Below are positions 1 through 5,567 of a stretch of DNA of 7,234 nt, in pieces. The notes beneath the pieces are model-generated. The model saw nothing but the letters and a program-made list of their open reading frames with translations. It was not told where the DNA came from and did no database searches. The position numbers were made by a program, and so were the translations under genes. This DNA comes from Acidobacteriaceae bacterium (GTDB taxonomy: Bacteria > Acidobacteriota > Terriglobia > Terriglobales > Acidobacteriaceae). Each line of letters opens with the position of its first letter. Within the stretch, counting starts at the first letter, position 1. Location: NCBI GenBank assembly GCA_003152795.1, contig PMBA01000444.1:326-7559 (forward strand). The letters are read 5' to 3'.

Positions 1-19
1 ACCGCTGAACTACTCCCGC
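1..19 (-). tRNA. 5' end of a tRNA, probably tRNA-Gly (partial, cut by window edge)
   Basis: Read on the minus strand from base 19, the sequence is GCGGGAGTAGTTCAGCGGT, after which the window ends. It fits the start of a tRNA: a seven-base 5' acceptor strand GCGGGAG, T8, A9, a D-stem strand GTTC, A14, and the GG of the D-loop. A GCGGGAG acceptor start is typical of bacterial glycine tRNAs, so glycine is the best guess. The anticodon is outside the window, so the identity is inferred. A promoter-like sequence lies just upstream at 31-59, and the secreted-protein gene at 207-1151 lies upstream on the same strand. Confidence 0.7.
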
Positions 20-30
20 TCAACTTGGTT

Positions 31-59
31 AGACTACCATTCCGCGCTATCCAAGACAA
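31..59 (-). promoter_or_regulatory. candidate sigma-70 promoter of the tRNA
   Basis: On the minus strand there is a TTGTCT -35 element (54-59), a 17-base spacer and a TAGTCT -10 element (31-36). The mature tRNA would start 11 bases after the -10, leaving only a very short 5' leader. The -35 matches the consensus at 4 of 6 positions. The -10 keeps the first T, the second A and the last T. Position and spacing support it more than sequence strength. The remaining sequence between here and base 206 shows no clear gene or hairpin-plus-T-run terminator. Confidence 0.4.
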
Positions 60-206
60 CGGCGCTTACCCTGGGTTTCTCTACGCTAGGCATCGTTCTT
101 TCCTGCGCCAACCTGCTACTTGCGGCCGACCGAGTCTTGCATCCCAGACAAGCGGTGCACTAGCGGCGGACTTCCCTGTTCTTCTGGGTCGCAATCGGGC
201 AATCGA

Positions 207-1151
207 TTAGCGTTGCGGAGTGGGACTTGGGCTCGGGGACCGATCGAGGCTCGGCTTGTCCGGCGCCGGTTTTTCGGGAATTGCGGGCGAGGCTGGCGCT
301 AGTGGAGGTGCGGCCGGTCCAGTCGTGCCCTGCGGATCGTTCGAACCCGGCAGTAGCGACGATGGGGTGGCGAACAGCGGATCGGGGAGCGAATCAGGCG
401 CCGGCTGCGCTTGCGACGGCCGGATTCCCTTGGCCTCCACGATCGACCAGCGCCAATCTTCATCAGGGCCGGGAGTGATGCCGATATTTTCGTGAAACGC
501 GGTGGTGGTGAAGGGCTTGGCCTCGGCCTTAAGGTGATAGAGAAGCGTTACATCAGAGCGCCTCTCGACCGCGATTGGAGCCAAGCCTTCGGCGGCGGGA
601 ATCACACGCGCGCGCGCGGCTAATTCCGCGTTCTCTCCGGGCTTACGCTCGAGCGTCAGGCCGATGGTAATTTCGCGAATATCCCAGTCGGTTCCGTTGA
701 ATACCTCGAGCTGCAGACTTTCATCCTGAATGGAACCGGGACCATCGATCTTGATCAGTTCGGTGAGCGGCAGATCTTCAATCAGAACCGGCTTGATCAG
801 CAGCGAACTGGCTCGGGCGTTGAACGACAGACTGCAGGTTACATCGGGCGACGATACTTTGACAGTGTTGCTGGAAGGGTCAATGGAAAACACGGTCTTG
901 TCTTGCTTGACCGGTCTTGCATTCTTAGCGTCCTCCATAACCTGCGTCAAATTGTCGTTATCAATCACTGTGCCGGCAGAGCCTGGTTGTTGTTGCGGAT
1001 GCTGCGCTTTGTTCTTTCGGAGGTCGCGCGCCAAGTCTCCGAGCGGCTGGGCATCTTCTTGCTCTTGCGCCCAAGCGGCCAAGGGCAGCAAAGACACAAT
1101 GAGCAGCAAACAGAGTGCAACCAATCGCAAGCTGGGGAGTCTGGATCGCAT
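207..1151 (-). CDS. secreted protein of unknown function with a proline-rich tail
   Basis: I do not recognise the family. The likely start is the ATG at 1151 (MRSRLPSLRL), because it puts a basic stretch directly before a hydrophobic core ending AAWA-QEQ, a good Sec signal peptide with type I signal peptidase cleavage. An in-frame ATG at 1193 would add 14 residues and cannot be excluded; neither start has a strong ribosome binding site. The protein is 314 residues from 1151. After the signal peptide comes a polar Glu/Gln/Lys-rich region, then a middle domain with alternating hydrophobic residues (for example SLQLEVFNGTDWDIREITIG) that looks like a beta sandwich of extracytoplasmic type. The last ~70 residues hold about 20 prolines, with Ser, Ala and Thr, and are probably disordered. 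It is expected in the periplasm or at the cell surface. The gene stands alone between the 40-codon ORF and the tRNA. Confidence 0.8.
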   Translation of the reverse strand: MRSRLPSLRLVALCLLLIVSLLPLAAWAQEQEDAQPLGDLARDLRKNKAQHPQQQPGSAGTVIDNDNLTQVMEDAKNARPVKQDKTVFSIDPSSNTVKVSSPDVTCSLSFNARASSLLIKPVLIEDLPLTELIKIDGPGSIQDESLQLEVFNGTDWDIREITIGLTLERKPGENAELAARARVIPAAEGLAPIAVERRSDVTLLYHLKAEAKPFTTTAFHENIGITPGPDEDWRWSIVEAKGIRPSQAQPAPDSLPDPLFATPSSLLPGSNDPQGTTGPAAPPLAPASPAIPEKPAPDKPSLDRSPSPSPTPQR

Positions 1152-1217
1152 GATTTCGGTCGCTGAAGCCGCGTGGGCGCTCAGCGAGTTCATCTAAAAG
1201 TTTAGGCGAGATGGAAT

Positions 1218-1278
1218 GGAAAAGAAGTTACCGAAGGGACACGTCGGTGCTAGCACTTCCGGGGATGGGAAAAGAAGT
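1218..1278. repeat. short direct repeats flanking a 10-bp palindrome
   Basis: The 11-mer GGAAAAGAAGT occurs at 1218-1228 and again at 1268-1278, exactly 50 bases apart, about five helical turns. Between them is the perfect palindrome GTGCTAGCAC at 1247-1256. The set lies 25-125 bases upstream of the secreted-protein gene on the minus strand, so it could be a regulator binding region. The repeats are short and the reading is speculative; no convincing -35/-10 pair was found with them. Confidence 0.25.
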
Positions 1279-1358
1279 ATGCTTGAAAGCGGCTTGGACG
1301 CGCTCAGATCGAAGCGACGCGCAACGGGGCGCGCCCAAGCCTTTTTCACAATCGCTGC

Positions 1359-1481
1359 TTACAGCAGGCCAGAAGCACGAAAACGGCTGATTGGATCGGT
1401 TACCTGCATTGGTTGACGCTTAAAAACCCAGCGCGCCACCGCAATTCCCAACGCCGCATAAGCCAGATGCCAGATTTTCAT
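1359..1481 (-). CDS. small 40-residue protein, possibly membrane-associated, unknown function
   Basis: This ORF begins with ATG at 1481 and ends with TAA at 1359-1361. The start is supported by a strong Shine-Dalgarno sequence, GGGGAG at 1489-1494, with a seven-base spacer. The protein begins MKIWHLAYAALGIAVARWVF: a short hydrophobic stretch at residues 3-16, a basic patch (RWVFKR, 17-22), then a polar tail ending in FRASGLL. The hydrophobic stretch is short for a membrane span, so a peripheral or re-entrant association is as likely as a true span. It lies between mnmA, 205 bases upstream on the same strand, and the secreted-protein gene 207 bases downstream. No family is recognised. The good ribosome binding site is the main evidence that it is real. 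Confidence 0.55.
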   Translation of the reverse strand: MKIWHLAYAALGIAVARWVFKRQPMQVTDPISRFRASGLL

Positions 1482-1488
1482 AAAATCG

Positions 1489-1530
1489 CTCCCCACGCCG
1501 GACCTTACCGGGGAGAGACTACGAAGGTCC
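1489..1530 (-). promoter_or_regulatory. possible leader RNA with two competing hairpins before the 40-codon ORF
   Basis: On the minus strand, GGACCTT (1524-1530) and AAGGTCC (1500-1506) form a perfect seven-pair stem with a 17-base loop. The loop contains CTCCCC (1510-1515), a perfect complement of the GGGGAG ribosome binding site (1489-1494) of the 40-codon ORF. Either the upstream hairpin forms, or CTCCCC pairs with the ribosome binding site across a 15-base loop that contains one arm of the first hairpin; a pseudoknot is the third option. This would allow control of translation. No ligand or known riboswitch class is recognised. Confidence 0.35.
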
Positions 1531-1686
1531 CGTCGTGGAATTACCCTACCGCTACTCTATCGGCAGGTCTAGGCCACGAAGGTGCTATCAATTCGAGAAA
1601 AAGTAATCTTAGGTAACGAATGCCAAGTAAATACGGGTGGAGAGCCGGGCGCGCGGTCCGTCCTTCCATTATTGGAATTAGAATTC

Positions 1687-2826
1687 TTACGACGCGGAGT
1701 TTTCGATCCACCCGCCGCCAACCACGATGTCTCCATCGTAGAAAACGGCAGCCTGGCCAGGGGTAAGCGCGCGCTGGGGCTGGTCAAAGGTCACGCGCAC
1801 CTCGTCTGGCCCGGCGGATTCAATTAGCGCCGGAGCAGGCTGATGCTTGTGCCGAATCTTCACCGCCACCCGCATCGGCTCTTGCAGCTCGGGCGTCGAA
1901 ATCAGGTTCACCCGGCGCGCCCGCAGGGTGCGCGAGTAAAGCTCCTCGTCCTTGCCGACGACCACCTGCCGCGTGTCGTTCTTGATCTGAATCACGTAGA
2001 GCGGCGAGCCCGTAGCCAAACCGAGCCCCTTGCGCTGCCCGACGGTAAAGTTGTGCACGCCGGCATGCTCGCCAATCACCTTGCCGTCGGTGGTGACCAT
2101 TTCGCCGGCAATCGTTTTGCTGGAAATTCCTGCCGGCAGTTCTCCCTGCTCGGTTAGATAGGCCTCGAGAAAGCGCTTGTAGTCGCCGCCGGGAACGAAA
2201 CAGATCTCCTGCGAGTCGGGCTTTTCGGCGATCACGAGGTTATGCTTGCGGGCGAGTTCGCGGACTTCCGGCTTGGTCATGCCCCCCAGCGGGAACAGCG
2301 TACGGCTCAATTGCTCCTGGGTGAGGCCGAAGAGAAAGTACGTCTGGTCTTTGGACTTGTCGGCTGGACGCTTGAGAAGCCAACGTCCGAGGGGCTCATC
2401 AAAGACCACCTGGGCATAATGACCGGTAGCAATCCGGTCTGCCCCAATCTGCCGTGCCACCACAAGAAGCTGGTCGAACTTCAAGTGATTGTTGCAGAGA
2501 CTGCAAGGAATCGGTGTTCGTCCCGCGAGATACTCCTCGACAAACGGCCGCACCACATCGCGCTCAAAGCGCTCTTCGTGGTTGACCACGTAGTACGGGA
2601 TGCCAAGAGTTTCGGCCACGCGGCGAGCATCGTAAACGTCGTCGATCGAACAGCAGCGGCCCTGCACAGATTCCGGCATGCCTTCGTGCCCGGCAAGACG
2701 GCGCTGGTTCCAGAGTTGCATGGTCAGGCCGATGACGTTGCGGCCTTCGGCACGCAGCATGGCCGCAACGGTAGAGGAGTCGACTCCTCCCGACATGGCG
2801 ACGGCAATGGTGTGGGCTTCAAGCAG
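1687..2826 (-). CDS. mnmA: tRNA-specific 2-thiouridylase MnmA
   Basis: MnmA activates U34 of tRNA-Lys, -Glu and -Gln by adenylation and replaces O2 with sulfur from a persulfide, giving 2-thiouridine; it acts in the cytoplasm. The P-loop AVAMSGGVDSS is at the N terminus, followed by GRCCSIDDVYDARR. The two catalytic cysteines are in PCSLCNNHLKFD and DSQEICFVPGG (about residues 111 and 209 from the chosen start), and the C-terminal beta domain contains NFTVGQRKGLGLATG. Starting at the first ATG (2796) gives 369 residues but removes the strand before the P-loop. The frame is open upstream without ATG, GTG or TTG. CTG at 2826 lies six bases after a perfect GGAGG (2833-2837) and gives 379 residues beginning with an LEAHTIAVAMSGG-type N terminus, so I chose it. 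The start is one base after the stop of the immunity-like gene, so translation is probably coupled. Sulfur is probably supplied by the desulfurase at 4282-5445. Confidence 0.95.
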   Translation of the reverse strand: MLEAHTIAVAMSGGVDSSTVAAMLRAEGRNVIGLTMQLWNQRRLAGHEGMPESVQGRCCSIDDVYDARRVAETLGIPYYVVNHEERFERDVVRPFVEEYLAGRTPIPCSLCNNHLKFDQLLVVARQIGADRIATGHYAQVVFDEPLGRWLLKRPADKSKDQTYFLFGLTQEQLSRTLFPLGGMTKPEVRELARKHNLVIAEKPDSQEICFVPGGDYKRFLEAYLTEQGELPAGISSKTIAGEMVTTDGKVIGEHAGVHNFTVGQRKGLGLATGSPLYVIQIKNDTRQVVVGKDEELYSRTLRARRVNLISTPELQEPMRVAVKIRHKHQPAPALIESAGPDEVRVTFDQPQRALTPGQAAVFYDGDIVVGGGWIENSAS

Positions 2827-2827
2827 G

Positions 2828-3367
2828 TTAATCCTCCAAAGTAATCTGCCGTGTTACATGAGTCGGATGAATTTTTATTTTTTGCTTCTTTCCATCTACA
2901 AAAGTATGACGGGCGTCGCCTTGCTCAACTCGCATTCCGGCGGGACCCACTGCTAGCACTTCATTGTCCGGCATAACAAAAATCCAATAATGATCTCGTT
3001 CGTCGGGGCGATCTAGATAATCGGCGGGCGAAACCACCAACCGAAAATCGCCAAAGGAAAAAGTGGTTTTCCTGGTGCGAGCGTTAAAGTCGACGTCGGT
3101 CAGTGATTCTCCCTCAAGCCGCCGGGTGGAAATCGCTATCAGTTTCCGATCCGCATCCGAGTCGACTAGTTGGCGTTCGCCGCGAAAGAGTTTCCAATTC
3201 GACAAGTAAATCCAAAGATGCCATCGTCCATGAACGTGGCCATCGGTCCTGATGCGCGGACCGAATTCAAAGGTCAGAAAACTTCCCACTCCCGCCTTGA
3301 CCCTCCAAGGCGGGGTTCCCAACACTGGTTGGAAACATTGACGGATATCGACAGCTGCAGCCTTCAT
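2828..3367 (-). CDS. immunity-like hypothetical protein with a WHLWIY motif
   Basis: From ATG at 3367 the protein has 179 residues, with no signal peptide or membrane span, so it is cytoplasmic. It contains PPWRVKAGVGSFLTFEFG (19-36) and GRWHLWIYLSNWKL (47-60), then TTFSFGDFRLVV and an acidic/aromatic stretch ending in HYWIFVMPDNEVLAVG. From memory this is a widespread bacterial family of unknown function with the same GSFLTFEFG and WHLWIY blocks; I cannot name it with certainty. The last ~28 residues are basic and look less conserved. A TTG at 3397 could add ten residues but would overlap the preceding frame and lacks a ribosome binding site. The start lies seven bases after the stop of the toxin-tip fragment, which is the usual toxin-immunity arrangement, and the stop is one base before the mnmA start. 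G+C is clearly lower than in mnmA. The immunity role is inferred from context. Confidence 0.75.
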   Translation of the reverse strand: MKAAAVDIRQCFQPVLGTPPWRVKAGVGSFLTFEFGPRIRTDGHVHGRWHLWIYLSNWKLFRGERQLVDSDADRKLIAISTRRLEGESLTDVDFNARTRKTTFSFGDFRLVVSPADYLDRPDERDHYWIFVMPDNEVLAVGPAGMRVEQGDARHTFVDGKKQKIKIHPTHVTRQITLED

Positions 3368-3374
3368 ATCGTGT

Positions 3375-3641
3375 TTACCCAAACATCGCCAAGTCAACTT
3401 GGACTATGGTGTCAAAACTGAATCCCATTCCAGAAACTTCTCGATGTAACCGATCCCACTCTGTAATTGTAAGGGAGCGGCGGAGAATTCTTCCAATTTC
3501 GTGCACCGCATCGCGAAATTGCCGATTTTGGTCCCGATTGCTCAAATCGTACGCTTCTCTATTATTTCGCCACGAAGGTCCTGTAGTCGGAGTGTCTATG
3601 CCACCTAACTCAGGACGTTGCCTTTGCCAGTTGAGGCCGCC
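3375..3641 (-). pseudogene. C-terminal fragment of a polymorphic-toxin-like protein
   Basis: On the minus strand this frame stays open for 88 codons, from just after a TGA at 3642-3644 to a TAA at 3375-3377, and reads like real protein. Readable parts are GGIDTPTTGPSWRNNREAYD, then NRQFRDAVHEIGRILRRSLT, then EWDRLHREVSGMGFSFDTIV, ending QVDLAMFG. A charged helix with QF.DAV..IGR, then a LHREVSGMGF-type motif and a short FG end, resembles the C-terminal tips of RHS or other polymorphic toxins as I remember them. There is no ATG or GTG near the start. A TTG at 3545 with GAGAAG upstream could give a 56-residue product; otherwise it is a stranded remnant. Its first ~30 bases overlap the 3' end of the ester-cyclase-like gene in another frame. 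The immunity-like gene starts seven bases downstream. The toxin identity is an inference. Confidence 0.45.
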
Positions 3642-4224
3642 TCAGTCTCAGGATGGCTCTGCAAATTACCCATGCAAGAATCACGGCCGCGAAAAGAAAG
3701 CCTATAAGCGGCCACTTCAACTGTGTCACGAATTGGCGAGCCGCCTGCAGTTGATCGAATGAGGTCCACTCCTCACGAATCTTCCCATCGACAATACGCC
3801 AGACTGTGATGCCACGTAATTCGAGCTTGACTCCCGTTGGAGGCAATCCATCATAACCGGCGCCGGTATGGGTTCCCTGGAGGACCCAGATCACCGTGAC
3901 CAGGTCGCCCTCGGCTGCCATGAGGATCACGGTCATCTTGAGGTCCGGAAACGCCTTTTTCTCCGCATGAACCGCGGCTTGATCCTCCTGGAGATCGAAA
4001 TTCCTATGGAGCCCGTGGTTCACGAAATCCTTTGCGTAGATTTCATCTGCAACCTGGAATTTCCCCTGGTTGAAAATTTCTTCGAACACTCGCGCAGCCA
4101 CCGCTTTGTTTCTGGCTTCCTGAGAAGCTATGTCTGGCAAACTTGGGACGCTATCGGCTGCGAATGCCGCGCCTACCGGGGCGAGTGTCAGGACCAGTAA
4201 CAGCAACAGCAATGTCCTCCCCAT
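3610..4224 (-). CDS. secreted, membrane-anchored SnoaL-like (ester cyclase family) protein
   Basis: The 204-residue protein has three parts. Residues 1-22 form a signal peptide with a leucine-rich core ending GAAFA. Residues ~35-165 form a SnoaL-like domain of the NTF2 fold: FEEIFNQGKFQVADEIYAKD, FVNHG, a GLPPTGVKLELRGI segment and WRIVDGKIREEWTSFD match the ester-cyclase family pattern. Residues ~171-193 are a membrane span (WPLIGFLFAAVILAWVICRA) followed by RLRRPQ, which would put the tail in the cytoplasm. Family members are usually soluble proteins of ~130-150 residues that bind small hydrophobic molecules, so export plus a C-terminal anchor is unusual. The substrate is unknown. The ATG at 4224 has AAGG a few bases upstream, a close spacing. 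The gene is 57 bases from the desulfurase stop and its 3' end overlaps the toxin-like frame. Confidence 0.8.
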   Translation of the reverse strand: MGRTLLLLLLVLTLAPVGAAFAADSVPSLPDIASQEARNKAVAARVFEEIFNQGKFQVADEIYAKDFVNHGLHRNFDLQEDQAAVHAEKKAFPDLKMTVILMAAEGDLVTVIWVLQGTHTGAGYDGLPPTGVKLELRGITVWRIVDGKIREEWTSFDQLQAARQFVTQLKWPLIGFLFAAVILAWVICRAILRLRRPQLAKATS

Positions 4225-4281
4225 GATCCTTTTCCCCAGCCGTTGAAGGTAACCAAGGACTTCTCTAAAAAACGGAAGACC

Positions 4282-5445
4282 TCATTTCGAAACAAGATTT
4301 CTATAGACTGGGCTAAGTTCGCGCAGGCGCGACACCGTTGCGGGGACTGTCGCCAAGGCAAACTCAATATCCTCCGCGCTGTTTTGCTTGCCCAGGCTGA
4401 AGCGAATGCTGGCTTTCGCGCGGTCGGGGCGCAGGCCCATGGCAGTCAGCACGTGCGACGGTTCGATCGCCCCGGAAGAGCACGCGGCGCCGGTCGAGAC
4501 TGCCAGTCCCTTCAAATCCAGCGCGATGACCAGCGCTTCGCCTTCAATGCCATCGAAATAAATGTTGGTCGTATTCGGGACCCGCGGCGCGCCTTCGCCG
4601 TTCAGGCCGGTGGCTTCGATCTTGAGCAATTCCCTTTCAAGCCGTCCGCGGCCAGTTGACATAGCTTGGTCGTCACCCCGTTCGAAACCGGTCTGGGCCA
4701 ATTCGGCGGCTTTCCCCAGGCCAACGATCCCAGGGACGTTTTCGGTTCCCGCGCGTCGCGACCGTTCGTGGCGGCCTCCAAAGAGCATGGGCTCAAGCTG
4801 AGTTCCCTTCCGGACATAGAGCGCGCCCACTCCTTGCGGCCCGTGAAACTTGTGGCCGGAGATAGTCAACAGATCGCATCCGATTTTATTCACGTCAACC
4901 CGAATCTTCCCCGCCGCCTGCACCGCATCGGTGTGAAAGTAAACGCCGGCTTCGGCAGCGATCTTTCCTATCTCCTCCACTGATTGCACGGCGCCGGTCT
5001 CGTTATTGGCCAGCATGATCGTGATCAAGCTGGTATTCGAACGGAGGGCTCGCTTCACATCCCCGGGATCGACGAGGCCGCAAGAGTCTACCGGGACATA
5101 CGTGATCTCGCATCCGTGAGCCTCAAGATGCCTGCACGAATTAAGGACTGCGTGATGCTCGATGGTCGAGGTGACGATATGGTCGCCGGGGCTCGCCACA
5201 CCAAAGATCGCCAAATTGTCGGCTTCCGTCCCCCCGCTGGTAAACACAACCTCGGAGGCAGGGCAACTCAGCAATGCAGCCACAGACTCCCGCGCGCGAT
5301 CGACCGCGGCTCTAGTTTCCTGCCCATGGCGATGGATGGAAGACGCGTTGCCAAAGTGCTCGCCAAAGTAGGGCCGCATGGCCTCCAACACCTCGGGCAG
5401 CACCGGAGTAGTCGCGTTGTTGTCAAGATAGACCCGTCGCACCAT
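4282..5445 (-). CDS. cysteine desulfurase (IscS/NifS type)
   Basis: This PLP enzyme removes sulfur from L-cysteine, giving alanine and an enzyme persulfide for Fe-S clusters and tRNA thiolation. From ATG at 5445 (MVRRVYLDNNATTPVLPEVL) it is 387 residues, a normal length. An in-frame ATG at 5565 would add 40 residues that read through the intergenic palindrome and precede the conserved YLDNNATTP start, so it is rejected. Key residues are His97 in TIEHHAV (ring stacking), Asp173 in HTDAVQ, Lys199 in ISGHKFHGPQG (Schiff base) and Cys322 in STGAACSSGAIEPSHVL (persulfide). The long catalytic loop with ACSSG marks the IscS/NifS group rather than SufS. A weak AGGT lies upstream of the ATG. It is 122 bases downstream of the citrate synthase gene. 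Its likely partner mnmA faces the same way ~1.45 kb further on. NifS or IscS cannot be decided here, so no symbol is given. Confidence 0.95.
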   Translation of the reverse strand: MVRRVYLDNNATTPVLPEVLEAMRPYFGEHFGNASSIHRHGQETRAAVDRARESVAALLSCPASEVVFTSGGTEADNLAIFGVASPGDHIVTSTIEHHAVLNSCRHLEAHGCEITYVPVDSCGLVDPGDVKRALRSNTSLITIMLANNETGAVQSVEEIGKIAAEAGVYFHTDAVQAAGKIRVDVNKIGCDLLTISGHKFHGPQGVGALYVRKGTQLEPMLFGGRHERSRRAGTENVPGIVGLGKAAELAQTGFERGDDQAMSTGRGRLERELLKIEATGLNGEGAPRVPNTTNIYFDGIEGEALVIALDLKGLAVSTGAACSSGAIEPSHVLTAMGLRPDRAKASIRFSLGKQNSAEDIEFALATVPATVSRLRELSPVYRNLVSK

Positions 5446-5496
5446 GGCACTACCTATTGTACCGATGCGGGGCCATGAATCAGTGGCAGGGTTGGT

Positions 5497-5557
5497 GTGG
5501 AACGACGGGCGCCTCGCCGGTGCGCCGCGAAGCCGGGCGGGAACGCCCGGCCCTTTT
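5497..5557. repeat. GC-rich palindromic element between citrate synthase and desulfurase
   Basis: GCCGGGCG (5532-5539), loop GGAA and CGCCCGGC (5544-5551) form a perfect eight-pair stem. Next to it, at about 5505-5527, GGCGC and GCGCC arms suggest a second, weaker hairpin, preceded by a TGGAACGACGGGCGCC-type stretch. On the plus strand the stem is followed by CCTTTT, which resembles a terminator, but there is no plus-strand gene to end. On the minus strand, in which both neighbours are transcribed, no T-run follows. It therefore looks more like a REP-type intergenic repeat or an mRNA-stabilising hairpin at the 3' end of the citrate synthase message than a terminator for it. A repeat identity needs other copies in the genome. 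Confidence 0.5.
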
Positions 5558-5567
5558 AGCAGCAAAC

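Noticed and set aside
25..210. Plus-strand 61-codon frame near the left edge
   Set aside because: It lies over the tRNA promoter region and the 3' end of a minus-strand gene, lacks a ribosome binding site and has no recognisable protein features.
730..1197. Plus-strand frame of 155 codons
   Set aside because: Antisense to the secreted-protein gene. The minus frame has a proper signal peptide, and the plus frame shows only low-complexity Ser/Cys-rich sequence.
1321..1346. GC-rich hairpin followed by CTTTTT on the plus strand, considered as a terminator
   Set aside because: The stem is about five pairs, separated from the T-run by several bases, and no plus-strand gene precedes it.
1670..1690. 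TTCCA-ATAA-TGGAA hairpin just after the mnmA stop, considered as a terminator
   Set aside because: The stem is only five pairs and AT-rich, with no following T-run on the minus strand.
2242..2844. Plus-strand frame of 200 codons
   Set aside because: Antisense shadow of mnmA with no domain features of its own.
1573..3579. Shared 11-mer GCCACGAAGGT at 1573-1583 and 3569-3579, considered as an insertion-site duplication
   Set aside because: A few chance 11-mer pairs are expected in a window of this size, and neither copy lies at a clear boundary of the accessory segment.
5532..5557. Rho-independent terminator
   Set aside because: The T-run is on the plus strand, where no gene ends. On the transcribed minus strand the stem is followed by TTCGCGG, not a T-run.
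5446..5565. Forty-residue N-terminal extension of the cysteine desulfurase
   Set aside because: It translates the GC-rich palindrome and precedes the conserved YLDNNATTP start. The family begins close to MVRRVYLDNN.
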